Notes: generated from the sequence alone by a model not told the origin. Counted from the stretch's first letter, positions 49,463-58,260 are shown. The stretch is DNA of 64,000 nt from GWB1-38-13 sp964488535 (GCA_964488535.1 CAZAUT010000001.1:29645-93644), one strand, 5' to 3'. Program-made: numbers and translations.

Positions 49463-49835
49463 GATATTGAGATATTAAGATATTAGGAGAAAACAACAGG
49501 CAGTAGAAAGAAAAGAGGGTGAATTATGAATTATGCTGGTATGGGAGGATATGGGGTGGATATAAATCAAAAGTCAAAAGTCAAATCTCAAAATGAAAAA
49601 GAAGAAAGATTAAAAGAGTTGAACATTTTTGCATTTTGCATTACATTTTGATTTTTGATGTTTGATATTTGATATGTGAATCGATTTGATAGTAATTTAA
49701 CAATCGAACAATCGAACCATCGAATAATGGTGTATACTCCTCTTACTCGAGTTGACATCTCTTCGAAAGAGATTATATATTCAAAAACTCTCGTTTGTTA
49801 CTACAAACTCGAGTTGTTTGACTATAAAATAAACC
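49463..49835. repeat. Intergenic stretch with short-unit arrays
   Basis: No gene is seen. AGATATTGAGATATTAAGAT units run at 49463-49488. AAAGTCAAAAGTCAAAT runs near 49570. AATCGAACAATCGAACCATCG runs at 49702-49725 in overlapping units. TTGATTTTTGATGTTTGAT sits near 49652 and complements the second array. These resemble the other inverted short-period arrays. Confidence 0.5.
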
Positions 49836-50483
49836 ATGCCCCCACAAAACCGTTGGCAATTTATCCAAAGAGTAATTTCCATAATCGGCCGAACCCTCAT
49901 GTTTTCGGCAACCGTTGTCATGGTGCCGATATTTCTTCTTACCCTTTACAAGTTTGCCTATCAAAGAGGTTTTTATAACGGGCAGGTGGACATGAACAAT
50001 CAATATGCAGTGATGCTTTCGGAAATGGAGGCAACGAGTTATGAAATTCAGGAGGGTGTTCCAAAGCCGACAATCGCACCTCTGATAACAAAACGGATTA
50101 CCCAAAATGTCACCTGGGGAGGGGTCGAACTTTGGGAAGCGGTGAATAAAAAAAGAGTGGAGTATGGAGTAAATCCCTTAAGAAAAGCCGATGAACTTTG
50201 TACCATCGCCTCGATTCGCCTAAATGAACTTTTGGAATTGGGAAAGTTGGATGGACATGAGGGTTTTGGGAACATGACAGAAAGACGGCCGGACTTGCAA
50301 TGGATATTTGATAAATACGGAACAATTGCCGAATTTTTAGCATCTGGCGGACAAACTCCCGAGGAAACGGTTTCTCTCTGGGATAACACTTTGGGACACA
50401 AAAAACTTCTTAACGGGGGAGAATTTGTCTGGGGTTGTATTTATGCCCAAAACACCTTCGCCGTAGCGATTACTGCGTATTAA
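49836..50483 (+). CDS. Membrane-anchored CAP (SCP/PR-1) domain protein
   Basis: A 215-residue protein with one N-terminal membrane helix (about 19-42) and a CAP domain: LWEAVNKKRVEYGVNPLRKADELCTIASIRLNEL, then HEGF, then EETVSLWDNTLGHKKLLNGGEFVWGCIYAQNTFAVAI. The family's metal-site His in the HEGF motif and in LGHKKLL are present. Bacterial CAP proteins are exported and mostly uncharacterised. Its 3' end overlaps the next, convergent gene by 4 nt. Confidence 0.88.
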   Translation: MPPQNRWQFIQRVISIIGRTLMFSATVVMVPIFLLTLYKFAYQRGFYNGQVDMNNQYAVMLSEMEATSYEIQEGVPKPTIAPLITKRITQNVTWGGVELWEAVNKKRVEYGVNPLRKADELCTIASIRLNELLELGKLDGHEGFGNMTERRPDLQWIFDKYGTIAEFLASGGQTPEETVSLWDNTLGHKKLLNGGEFVWGCIYAQNTFAVAITAY

Positions 50484-52363
50484 TCCTTCACTTTTACCAG
50501 AAGCCCGCCCCATTCAACAAGTGTAAACCCGTTTCTGGGGATAGATGTTAACTTTTGAGGAATCAGTTTATTGTATTCCGAAAGTCCTTCAAATTCCAAA
50601 AATACCCGTATTTCAGTATCCGGTTTCGGAAAAACCGAAAGCGGAGCAAGTTTGTTCAAATCTTGGGTTTTCAACCAAGTCAACCTGACATAGGGACTCT
50701 CGGGAATAAGAGGAAGCCAGTACTCAAGAAAATCGTTTGACTCTCTATCATTAAGCCCGAGTTTGGATAGGTGCAGACGGAGTGTTTTTTCAACATCGTC
50801 TTGCTCTACCAAAAAGCCGTAATTTCTGTAATCAGGATATTCTCCCATCCCTCTTCCATCCCAGAAAAGATAATCATATTCCACCCCGTTTGATATAAGT
50901 TTGCCTGAAGGGTACGCCGTTACTTTCCAGCCGTCAGTTTTATAAATCGGTTCGCTTTCTTTAATATCCGCTCCGACTTTTACAAATACCTCCGTCTCCT
51001 TTTTGGGATAAAGATATATTACCGGTTTTGCGCATTCGGCCATTGGGGCGTAACTTTGATTGACAAAAAGTTGCCAATCAGCGGACGGATCTTGAAAAAG
51101 ATAATGATTTCTCTTTTCGGCAAACTCTTCAAGTGTTAGAAATTCTTTCGAATAAGAAGGATCTCTTCCCACTTTATAAACCTCTTCATACAATGCTTTT
51201 ACAAAGGGACTGGTGCTGCTCTTGATTTGAAGCGCGGGATTTCCTTCTTTATCTTTACCAATCTCGATGGCTGATTTAATAAGATCCGAATTGTTAGGGA
51301 TTACAGGCGTGGTATGAAATAGATTTGTGTTTCCACAACCGGAAATGAACATTTGGGTATAATCATCTTCTGCTTGAACACCGTCCGACCAAACAATATC
51401 CTGTTTCAAATTATCAGTGATGTTTTTAACTTTCAGATTAAATATTGCTAAAGTACTGTCCTTCAAAGCAAGATAGAATTTCCGGGCGTAAAAATCGTCG
51501 ATCCAAAGAGAGTTATCTGCACGATATAAAGTCCCATGTTCATCTTCCGCAACTTTTACAATATCTTTCAAATCCGAAAATAATATATGATCATCAGTAA
51601 TTTTTGTATAAGTTATCCCTTCGACTATTTCTTTATCTGAAATTTCCAGGTCGGATATTTTCTGTTTTGTAATTTTTACTTCGGGGAGGAGAAGATGTGG
51701 CAAATCGTTTTCAGTGAAATATTTTGCGCTACCCTCCATATAGACATATTTTCCATCCGATGTTTTTATGAAGCGCATGATCGTATTGTAAATTCCCATT
51801 CCCTCGGTCGGTAAAAGCGCAAGGATTATTTTTTGGTCTTTTGAAGTGGAAGCAACCTCCAGGTATGTCGCATCTTCGGGGTGATATTGTTCCCAAAAAT
51901 ACATGGGTGCGTTTGCGCCGGCGGGAGAGTTGAATATTGCGGCAGAGGAAATTGTCTTTGGATTTTCATACCATGTGATTTGTCCGAGTTCTATTGACGA
52001 CACATATCTGTCCGCCAAATCCGCCGCTTGAATTGTCGGAATGGGAGTTGTGTTTAGTCCGACGGGTCCGGTGGGTAAAGAAATTGCAGGCGAAACTGGA
52101 GTTAAATTGACAGATTTGTTTTTCGAATCAAGAACTTTTATAACAACGTCTGATGTAAGAAGAACTAAATAAATTGCCAGGAAAACGATCGTAGCCTTTA
52201 ATAATTTTCGATTTCTCAAAAAAGGAATTTTTTCAGGGATGCTATTTTGAGGGATTTGGCTGACCGAGCCAACTACCGAAGTGGTTGGAGTGATATTTGT
52301 CTGTTGTTCCGGAACCTTCGGTTCATTGAGTTCTTTGGTTGTTGGCGTCTCGGGTTTTTCCAT
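50480..52363 (-). CDS. Membrane-anchored protein with C-terminal KPVIYLYP domain
   Basis: A 627-residue protein from the ATG at 52363. A disordered head of about 50 residues precedes a membrane helix (about 55-75), a Thr/Pro linker and a large exported region. The last 200 residues contain AECAKPVIYLYPKKETEVFVKV and further conserved-looking Trp, Asp and Gly residues, a sequence found at the C-terminus of many uncharacterised exported proteins. Function unknown. It starts 9 nt after the MEMO-like gene and is probably cotranscribed with it. Confidence 0.78.
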   Translation of the reverse strand: MEKPETPTTKELNEPKVPEQQTNITPTTSVVGSVSQIPQNSIPEKIPFLRNRKLLKATIVFLAIYLVLLTSDVVIKVLDSKNKSVNLTPVSPAISLPTGPVGLNTTPIPTIQAADLADRYVSSIELGQITWYENPKTISSAAIFNSPAGANAPMYFWEQYHPEDATYLEVASTSKDQKIILALLPTEGMGIYNTIMRFIKTSDGKYVYMEGSAKYFTENDLPHLLLPEVKITKQKISDLEISDKEIVEGITYTKITDDHILFSDLKDIVKVAEDEHGTLYRADNSLWIDDFYARKFYLALKDSTLAIFNLKVKNITDNLKQDIVWSDGVQAEDDYTQMFISGCGNTNLFHTTPVIPNNSDLIKSAIEIGKDKEGNPALQIKSSTSPFVKALYEEVYKVGRDPSYSKEFLTLEEFAEKRNHYLFQDPSADWQLFVNQSYAPMAECAKPVIYLYPKKETEVFVKVGADIKESEPIYKTDGWKVTAYPSGKLISNGVEYDYLFWDGRGMGEYPDYRNYGFLVEQDDVEKTLRLHLSKLGLNDRESNDFLEYWLPLIPESPYVRLTWLKTQDLNKLAPLSVFPKPDTEIRVFLEFEGLSEYNKLIPQKLTSIPRNGFTLVEWGGLLVKVKD

Positions 52364-52372
52364 AATTACCAA

Positions 52373-53581
52373 CTATTTTGATAATGTAATTGTACCATTT
52401 TCGGAATTAATGAAGATACTGTCTGTATCATAAAGTTCCGAAAACAGGGCTTTATAAAATTCATTTTTTCTTAACCCCATCACGAAACGGTCTTCATTAT
52501 CGATCTTTTCTATCGGGAAGAAAAATAATCTTTCATTATTATTGTCGACTATTCCCCCGACGGCCATATCATAACCCAATCTGATTATTATTATATCGTC
52601 TGACATTTGGATTTGAGACGGTTGACCATTTTGAGGTTCAATGACGACATTTTTCAAAACTATTTTTTCCTCTAGATTGGCGTTTGTATAATCTGCCCCG
52701 TAAAAAAATCTTTCTCCCAAACCTTTGACATTGGGTTCTTTCTGTACATTATTTGCCAAAACAAAAGTGAATATGTTATTGAGTGTCGGAGGATTATCTA
52801 CCTTTTCGTACCACCCCATCAGATATCCGGTTGTTTCTGCGTCGAAATTGTTTTCAACAAATCCGGAATTTGATGAGTAGCAAGTGTTGAATTTCAGAAA
52901 TTCGCTTTTACCGATTACTTTGGAAATTAGGTAAAGTGTTTTTGGATTGTCAATTTCAAGGTTTAATATTTTATCAACCTTATTGTTTTCTAGTATCTTG
53001 TGGCTATATATATCGTGAATATATGCAAGTCCTGCGGGAAGATAGTGGGAAAAATCAACCGAACCAACAAGTAAACAGTCGTCGTTACAGTATATTTGTA
53101 ATTCTTTTGCCAATGAATTGATATTCTCAAGAGGTGTTTGGGAACCGATAAGTATTGGAAGTATTTTTGAATCGGGATAGTACCTTTTTATTTCGGGAAG
53201 AATGTTGTAAATACCATGGTCGTTTGCCACAACTCCGTTTTCTTTTACAGTCAGATTGGTAACGTCTTCAGGTATATCTGTGTCAAAAGGCAACATTCCA
53301 TTTGATAATTTCCAGTTTTTATCCGAGAAAAAAATTACACCTTGATTCGCCGAAAAGTGATTGGGAGAAATTAAAACAATTGTTTTTGGCGGTTTTCCTT
53401 TTTGGGAAATATACCCGATAAATTCCCGTCTTTTGGTTTCGATGAGATTATGGTGAGGAATGATGATCGCCAACGGTTGTGCTACACAAGACCTCGATTT
53501 TGAAAGAAAGAGAAATTCTGTAATCAAAAGTGTTGACAGTAATAAATAAAGAAGGAAATATTTTTTTCCAAACATATCCAA
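52373..53581 (-). CDS. Membrane-anchored MEMO-like protein (AmmeMemoRadiSam B family)
   Basis: A 402-residue protein with an N-terminal membrane helix (about 8-28). The MEMO-like core has AIIIPHHNLI, TIVLISPNHF, LPILIGSQ, LLVGSVDFSHYLP and TTGYLMGWY, giving His, Asp and His candidates for a metal site as in extradiol dioxygenase folds. The last 130 residues are a second, beta-rich part without a name. Cytoplasmic MEMO relatives usually lack a membrane anchor, so export is unusual. The next gene begins 9 nt downstream. Confidence 0.83.
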   Translation of the reverse strand: MDMFGKKYFLLYLLLSTLLITEFLFLSKSRSCVAQPLAIIIPHHNLIETKRREFIGYISQKGKPPKTIVLISPNHFSANQGVIFFSDKNWKLSNGMLPFDTDIPEDVTNLTVKENGVVANDHGIYNILPEIKRYYPDSKILPILIGSQTPLENINSLAKELQIYCNDDCLLVGSVDFSHYLPAGLAYIHDIYSHKILENNKVDKILNLEIDNPKTLYLISKVIGKSEFLKFNTCYSSNSGFVENNFDAETTGYLMGWYEKVDNPPTLNNIFTFVLANNVQKEPNVKGLGERFFYGADYTNANLEEKIVLKNVVIEPQNGQPSQIQMSDDIIIIRLGYDMAVGGIVDNNNERLFFFPIEKIDNEDRFVMGLRKNEFYKALFSELYDTDSIFINSENGTITLSK

Positions 53582-53678
53582 TTATACACATGGATATTGT
53601 GGTTTGTTTTGTCCATCCCCGTCATTTTAGGGAGTTTTAACGTACATCGGTGCGACTCAAGTGTTTACTAATATCTGT

Positions 53679-53710
53679 TTTGTATCACTGTGTTAACACA
53701 GTGATACAAA
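53679..53710. promoter_or_regulatory. Perfect 32-bp palindrome
   Basis: TTTGTATCACTGTGTT is followed directly by its reverse complement, with no loop, centred between 53694 and 53695. On the minus strand it lies between the 90-residue membrane protein's stop and the MEMO-like gene's start (98 bp upstream of it). No T tract is attached. It could be an operator or a terminator hairpin; symmetry favours a dimer-binding site. Confidence 0.65.
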
Positions 53711-53744
53711 GGGGGAGAAGAAGAAATGAAAAAATGTTAAGGAC

Positions 53745-54017
53745 TTACTCTTTGTGGAAATATTTAACCCAAAGTTTTTTGAAGAAGGGAAGGGTTAGGG
53801 TGGAGAGCAAAAACCCGACAGCAGGTACAATCGCATTCAACCAAGGATATGGAATATTGATTGCATCGAGATACAATCCTATTGCAAGATATGTGAATAG
53901 CACCAAAAGGATTTTTCTTGCCCAACTCGTTTCCCACGCCTTGTCGATTTCGACCTTTCTGTTTCTGCCTTCTATTTTCTCAATTCTGTGAATCAAATCT
54001 TCCGTCAAATTAACCAT
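53745..54017 (-). CDS. Small membrane protein with coiled head (90 residues)
   Basis: MVNLTEDLIHRIEKIEGRNRKV forms a charged helix; two membrane helices follow at about 34-53 (KILLVLFTYLAIGLYLDAI) and 57-78 (WLNAIVPAVGFLLSTLTLPF), and the end is basic (KKLWVKYFHKE). The layout is that of a conserved small CPR membrane protein, function unknown. A GNAT gene lies 5 nt upstream, so the two are probably cotranscribed. Confidence 0.78.
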   Translation of the reverse strand: MVNLTEDLIHRIEKIEGRNRKVEIDKAWETSWARKILLVLFTYLAIGLYLDAINIPYPWLNAIVPAVGFLLSTLTLPFFKKLWVKYFHKE

Positions 54018-54022
54018 AGTTG

Positions 54023-54544
54023 TTATTTTCTAATTAAAAACTTCTCAAGTACGATCTCGTCGTAATACTTGCCGTCTACTTTCAACTCATCCTTAAAAGT
54101 TCCGACCTCTTTAAATCCGAGTGATTTATATAAAGTAAGTGCTGCTTTTTGAATAGGATTAACTCCAATTTTAACTTTTCTGATTTCCTTTCTTTTTTCA
54201 ATTTCTTTCAGGACAGTCTTCAGTAGTTTTTTTCCATAACCTCTGCCCCTGTAAGGTTTTGAAATATAAACACCATAAATATTTGCGATATGTTTTATTT
54301 TTTCTTTTTTGTTTTCGATAACAACATCTGCCATTCCTACAATTTTTGAATCCACCTCAACAAAATACTTGGAATTACCGCTAATGTTTTCGGATAGTTC
54401 CAAGCGTTCACGCCAATAACAGTCTGGTTCGGCAAGGGATTCTTTTGGTGTTTTGGCGTATGCCAACGGTTCACTTTCCAATGCTTCGATTCTGATATCT
54501 TTATATTTCTGCCAATCTTTGGCGTTTAATTTTATGATTCTCAT
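54023..54544 (-). CDS. GNAT-family N-acetyltransferase
   Basis: A 173-residue acetyltransferase. The acetyl-CoA binding motif is GVYISKPYRGRGYGKKLLKTVLKE (the R/Q-x-x-G-x-G/A form) near 92-115, preceded by strand KIVGMADVVIE and followed by NPIQKAALTLYKSLGFKEVGTFKDE. The substrate (protein N-terminus, amine or antibiotic) is not known. It is the first gene of a pair with the small membrane protein. Confidence 0.93.
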   Translation of the reverse strand: MRIIKLNAKDWQKYKDIRIEALESEPLAYAKTPKESLAEPDCYWRERLELSENISGNSKYFVEVDSKIVGMADVVIENKKEKIKHIANIYGVYISKPYRGRGYGKKLLKTVLKEIEKRKEIRKVKIGVNPIQKAALTLYKSLGFKEVGTFKDELKVDGKYYDEIVLEKFLIRK

Positions 54545-54605
54545 ATTATTGTGTCTTTTTTATTTTACCACTGCTATCAGATATACACATTATAATAAAT
54601 TGAAG

Positions 54606-54680
54606 GTCATTCTGGTGGGTGCAAGCGACTCCAGAATCAAAAGAGGGTAAAGACAGATTCTGGACTTGGCCAGAATGTCA
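54606..54680. repeat. REP-like element, second copy of the four-arm type
   Basis: TCATTCTGG (54607-54615), CCAGAATC (54631-54638), GATTCTGG (54656-54663) and CCAGAATG (54670-54677) in the same order as at 38113. The right end has one extra base (CCAGAATGTCA). No gene is present. Confidence 0.75.
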
Positions 54681-54710
54681 AAGAAGGATTTTAAGCCCTG
54701 GGACGTTAAA

Positions 54711-55322
54711 TTAACGAAGTAGTTTTTCTCTTTTCAAAAACTCCATCAATTTTTTCTTTGTATTATATTGTCTTCCGATGGAGACGAAGAGACGGTTGGT
54801 TTCCGGCCAGTATTTTTTCGGTAATATTTTTGTCAATTCTTTTTCCGTTTGTTCAGGATTTTTGGTTTTTACCCAACCGAGTAAGTTACTTATCTTGTGT
54901 ACATGGGTATCAACGGCTATTGCAGGAATCCCGAAAGCGCGGTTAAGAACAAGATTGGCGGTTTTTCTCCCGACTCCGGGAAGAGTCATAAGATCTTCAC
55001 GAGTATTTGGTACTTTTCCTTTAAACTCCTTTAAGATCCTTTCTGAAAGTATTTTTAGTTGTTTCGCCTTTACATGGTAAAACCCCACTGGGTAGATCAA
55101 CTTTTCGATTCTCGTAGTATCCAAATATCCTAATATCCTAATATCCTGTGCGACTTCAAACAATCTTATTGAAGCTTTCAAAGTTGTAGCATCATTAGTT
55201 CGTGACGATAGGAGAGTTGAAATCAGTGTCTTGTAGGGATCATTGCCAAAGACCTCAAGAGGAATGGGAGAATAATTATTTCGGAAGACGGAAAACACTT
55301 TTTCGAAGTTAAATTGATTCAT
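54711..55322 (-). CDS. nth: Endonuclease III-like DNA glycosylase without Fe-S cluster
   Basis: A 203-residue bifunctional glycosylase/AP lyase for oxidised pyrimidines. The helix-hairpin-helix LPGVGRKTANLVLNRAFG carries the catalytic Lys, and VDTHVHKISNLLGW carries the catalytic Asp. The C-terminal CxxxxxxCxxCxxxxxC cluster of E. coli Nth is absent, and the protein ends soon after SIGRQYN. The ATG at 55322 is preferred to one eight codons upstream. Residues DIRILGYLD are coded by a triplicated AATATCCT unit. Confidence 0.92.
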   Translation of the reverse strand: MNQFNFEKVFSVFRNNYSPIPLEVFGNDPYKTLISTLLSSRTNDATTLKASIRLFEVAQDIRILGYLDTTRIEKLIYPVGFYHVKAKQLKILSERILKEFKGKVPNTREDLMTLPGVGRKTANLVLNRAFGIPAIAVDTHVHKISNLLGWVKTKNPEQTEKELTKILPKKYWPETNRLFVSIGRQYNTKKKLMEFLKREKLLR

Positions 55323-55340
55323 TAGACGATGTCCTTCCAC

Positions 55341-55384
55341 AAACAAAAGGGACCCCGTTATACAGGGACTGCCCTTTTGGTTTA
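55341..55384 (-). terminator. Terminator of the DUF5679 gene
   Basis: On the minus strand AAACCAAAAGGGC is followed by GTCCC...GGGGT and CCCTTTTGTTT. The A-rich and T-rich flanks pair outside a GC core, and a T-rich end follows. It lies 19 nt after the stop at 55403. Confidence 0.75.
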
Positions 55385-55402
55385 AGTGCTCAAAACAGCG
55401 AA

Positions 55403-55534
55403 TTAACCGCCGATTCTGAACATTGTTGTGCCGCAGACTTCACACTTTCCTTTCTTGGCTTTCTTGCCATTTTTCATCGTTACTTCCTGAATATCTTTAC
55501 CTTCTCTTTTGGCACGACATTTTACACAATACAT
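55403..55534 (-). CDS. DUF5679-type zinc-ribbon protein (43 residues)
   Basis: A tiny basic protein: MYCVKCRAKREG, a Lys-rich middle, and GKCEVCGTTMFRIGG. Two CxxC pairs form a zinc ribbon as in the DUF5679 family, common in CPR and some other bacteria, sometimes near DNA-topology genes. The start is fixed by AGGAGGTG six bases before the ATG, the best ribosome binding site in the window. Its own terminator is directly downstream. Function unknown; nucleic acid binding is likely. Confidence 0.88.
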   Translation of the reverse strand: MYCVKCRAKREGKDIQEVTMKNGKKAKKGKCEVCGTTMFRIGG

Positions 55535-55608
55535 TATTTCTTCACCTCCTTCCCGAAGGGCAGAAAACACTTCCAAACCCTTTCGGTTTTATAGATACAG
55601 ATTTTTGA

Positions 55609-55899
55609 TTATCTATACCAAAGTAAGTATATCACTGTGATCAGGCACAAGATGAAGCTGGATACAAACAGACTTTTTAGAATATCTTTTTTGTTTAGCT
55701 TCAATTTACCATTTTCTGCCGTTTGCTCGGAAGAATCGTGTTTGATTTTGTCGGAACCTGTACCGGATTTTATATTAACAAACTGACCCTTGACATCAGG
55801 TTCAACAAGCTTGTTTTCGTTCGGAAAGTTGATGCTATACAGAGGTCCGTTTTTTTGTTGGGATTTGATCTTTTGTGCCCGCGTTCTCTTTTTGGACAT
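55609..55899 (-). CDS. Small C-terminally anchored membrane protein
   Basis: A 96-residue protein: a very basic start (MSKKRTRAQKIKSQQKNG), a polar middle and one membrane helix near the C-terminus (SLFVSSFILCLITVIYLLWYR). This is a tail-anchored plan. Upstream of DUF5679 on the same strand. No family is recognised. Confidence 0.6.
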   Translation of the reverse strand: MSKKRTRAQKIKSQQKNGPLYSINFPNENKLVEPDVKGQFVNIKSGTGSDKIKHDSSEQTAENGKLKLNKKDILKSLFVSSFILCLITVIYLLWYR

Positions 55900-56281
55900 A
55901 CTTATTTTAAGACAATTGTATACTTAAAACTCAAAAATCAAAAGCAGAATCAAAAAGAAGAATGGTTAAAAAGAATTTATGGCTGTTCAGATTTCTTGAC
56001 TGATTTTGTCATTCTGACCCCGTTAGATATGAAATTATCTAATGGCGGAAGAATCTCACCACAAATGAGATCCTTCCCCCTCGATAAACTCGGGGTCAGG
56101 ATGATTGCTTGTATGACTGTGTGAATAATTACAAGATTTATTCATTTTTACATTTTGAATTATCCTTCGACTGCACTTAGGATCCTGAGTTTACCGAACG
56201 GATATTTTGATATTTGATTTTTGCAACACGGCAGACAATTTAATAATTTAACAATATCCCTCTTTTGTGTATTATTAGACC
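55900..56281. other. Intergenic stretch with a large REP-like element
   Basis: No gene is seen. The main content is the element at about 56008-56104; further on are TCCTTCGACTGCACTTAGGATCCTGAG-like text (two pieces, 56163-56190) and AT-rich short repeats (56220-56256). Confidence 0.5.
56008..56104. repeat. REP-like element with extended ends
   Basis: TCATTCTGACCCCG at the left and CGGGGTCAGGATGA at the right form a 14-bp terminal inverted repeat with one mismatch. Inside, TTAGATA/TATCTAA and GGAAG-ATCTCA/TGAGAT-CTTCC make two more hairpins. It shares the outer TCATTCTG with the elements at 38113 and 54607. Confidence 0.75.
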
Positions 56282-56734
56282 ATGACCACAATTTGGATTG
56301 TATCATTTGCAGTCCTCGGAGCAATAACTCTTCTTACGCTTTCGCTTTCCTTGTATATCTTGTTCTTCTTTAAAAAGCTTTCCAAAGATGTCGGCAGAGA
56401 GAATTTGGTAAAAATATTAGGGAAGGCGTTGGAAATTGAAAAGCAGAATTCTGAAAATATCTTGAAGATAAATAAATTTGTAGACGAAATCAAAAAAGAC
56501 GCAATGGGTCACTTTCAGAAAACGGCATTGGTTCGTTTTAATCCTTTTTCCGAAATGGGAGGTGACCACAGTTTTTCGCTGGCATTACTTGATGCGCATC
56601 TGTCCGGATTTGTCATAACCGGTCTCCATACCCGGGACAGAACAAGGGTCTACGCAAAAAAAATTGACAAAGGAAGTTGTAAACAGGAACTTTCCAACGA
56701 GGAAAAACAGGCACTTGAGAAAGCGTCCCGATAA
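56282..56734 (+). CDS. DUF4446 family protein
   Basis: A 150-residue protein: one N-terminal membrane helix (about 7-29), a coiled coil (FKKLSKDVGRENLVKILGKALE...), and the family core TALVRFNPFSEMGGDHSFSLALLDAHLSGFVITGLHTRDRTRVYAKKI. DUF4446 proteins are widespread in Gram-positive bacteria and CPR; function unknown. The last residues (SNEEKQALEKA) are typical. Confidence 0.9.
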   Translation: MTTIWIVSFAVLGAITLLTLSLSLYILFFFKKLSKDVGRENLVKILGKALEIEKQNSENILKINKFVDEIKKDAMGHFQKTALVRFNPFSEMGGDHSFSLALLDAHLSGFVITGLHTRDRTRVYAKKIDKGSCKQELSNEEKQALEKASR

Positions 56735-56913
56735 CAATAATATTTTTTGGAAAATTTAAAATTGTAATAAAAAAGGAAAACAGAAATCCGATGTCGAGAT
56801 ATACAGGTAATTCGGATTTCAAATACATTTTTCCGATTTCCGTTAACCAATTTCTTTTTCCTTCACCTTGTCTATTGATTAATTATCCTTTTATACTTTA
56901 AGATAGATATTGC

Positions 56914-58134
56914 ATGAAGAAACTCTCGTTACCGGTAATTATCAGCTTTTTGGGATTATATCTTATATCGGCAGGAATTTCCTGGCTCTCATTTTCGTAT
57001 CTCTTCGCCGGTCCGTCAGGGTCCGATAAAGAACCTCAAAAAGGAAGTGAAGCAGGTGTTATCGATCCGGACTTACCGAAAACGGAAGAATGTCCGATAA
57101 ACGGGGCGATGTACTCCGTTCCCGTAAGGGAGATATGGGAAACGAGAAGGCCGGTCACAGCAATGATTGAGAACCATCTTGATGCACGTCCTTTGTCGGG
57201 TATATCAAGGGCAGATGTAGTATATGAAGCCGTTGCCGAAGGGGGAATTACACGTTTTCTGGGTGTTTTTTACTGTGACGCTGCCAGGGAAGATTTCCGT
57301 TTGGCGGTCATAAGAAGCGCGCGAGTTTATTATATCAATTGGGCATCCGAATACGGAGACAATCCAATTTTCTTACATTGGGGGGGAGCAAACAACATCT
57401 GCAATAACTGCTGGGGAGGTGTGAAAGATAAAGGTCAAATTGCATCCGAAGTTGATGCTTTCAAACTCCTTGATAAACTCGGATGGAGGAATGGCAGTCA
57501 TGGAAACGATATGGACGGACAGTCCAACCTTGGATACCCGGCACTTAAACGTCTTCCCAATCGGATAAGCAACGAAGTTGATGCAGCAGCAGAACACCAG
57601 CCGACCGCTTTTATGGAAGAAGTCTTTAAGGAGGCCGAAAACCGAGGCTTTGCATTTAAAGACAGTGAAGGGAACGCCTGGGATGAAAGTTATAGAAAGT
57701 GGATCTTTAGCGACGAAAAGCCGGTCAAGGAAGATATTGTTGCCGAGATTTCGTTTGTTTTCTGGGACAATAAGAGTGACTACGATGTTTCATGGAAGTA
57801 TGACAGCGTCAATAATACTTACAAGAGGTTAAACGGTGGAAAGGAATTTACCGACCTAGAATATGATAACAGACAGATAGAAGCAAAAAATGTTCTTGTG
57901 CAGTTTGTTAAAGAGAGAGGTCCTGTGGACAAGGAGGGACATATGAATTACGAAGTTGTCGGCAAAGGAAATATTCTCTTGTTTAACAATGGGACGGTTA
58001 CCAAAGGAACCTGGGAAAAAGACGCCATTGCTTCAAGGACAGTCTTTTTTGACGCGAAGGGAAAAGAGATTTCCTTTGTCCGCGGTTCCATCTGGATTGA
58101 GGCAGTACCTTCCGGAAACGATATTGAATATTAA
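56914..58134 (+). CDS. DUF3048 protein (YerB-like), membrane-anchored
   Basis: A 406-residue exported protein with an N-terminal helix (about 7-32). Conserved parts are RPVTAMIENHLDARPLSGISRADVVYEAVAEGGITRFLGVFY, then VIRSARVYYINWASEYG, LHWGGANN and NVLVQFVKERGPVDKEGHMNYEVVGKGNILLFNNGTVTKGTWEK. These define the two DUF3048 domains. YerB in Bacillus is a putative lipoprotein of unknown function; here a membrane helix takes the place of the lipobox. Confidence 0.93.
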   Translation: MKKLSLPVIISFLGLYLISAGISWLSFSYLFAGPSGSDKEPQKGSEAGVIDPDLPKTEECPINGAMYSVPVREIWETRRPVTAMIENHLDARPLSGISRADVVYEAVAEGGITRFLGVFYCDAAREDFRLAVIRSARVYYINWASEYGDNPIFLHWGGANNICNNCWGGVKDKGQIASEVDAFKLLDKLGWRNGSHGNDMDGQSNLGYPALKRLPNRISNEVDAAAEHQPTAFMEEVFKEAENRGFAFKDSEGNAWDESYRKWIFSDEKPVKEDIVAEISFVFWDNKSDYDVSWKYDSVNNTYKRLNGGKEFTDLEYDNRQIEAKNVLVQFVKERGPVDKEGHMNYEVVGKGNILLFNNGTVTKGTWEKDAIASRTVFFDAKGKEISFVRGSIWIEAVPSGNDIEY

Positions 58135-58260
58135 AAAATGCTTTAATAAAAAATGCAGTTTGTAAACTTTATTTTTTTATGTAGCACCATATTCGTATAA
58201 CCGGGTATTGAGTAATTTTCTTACTTGTATTTTTGCACTTCTTTGATATAGTTTAAAAGT

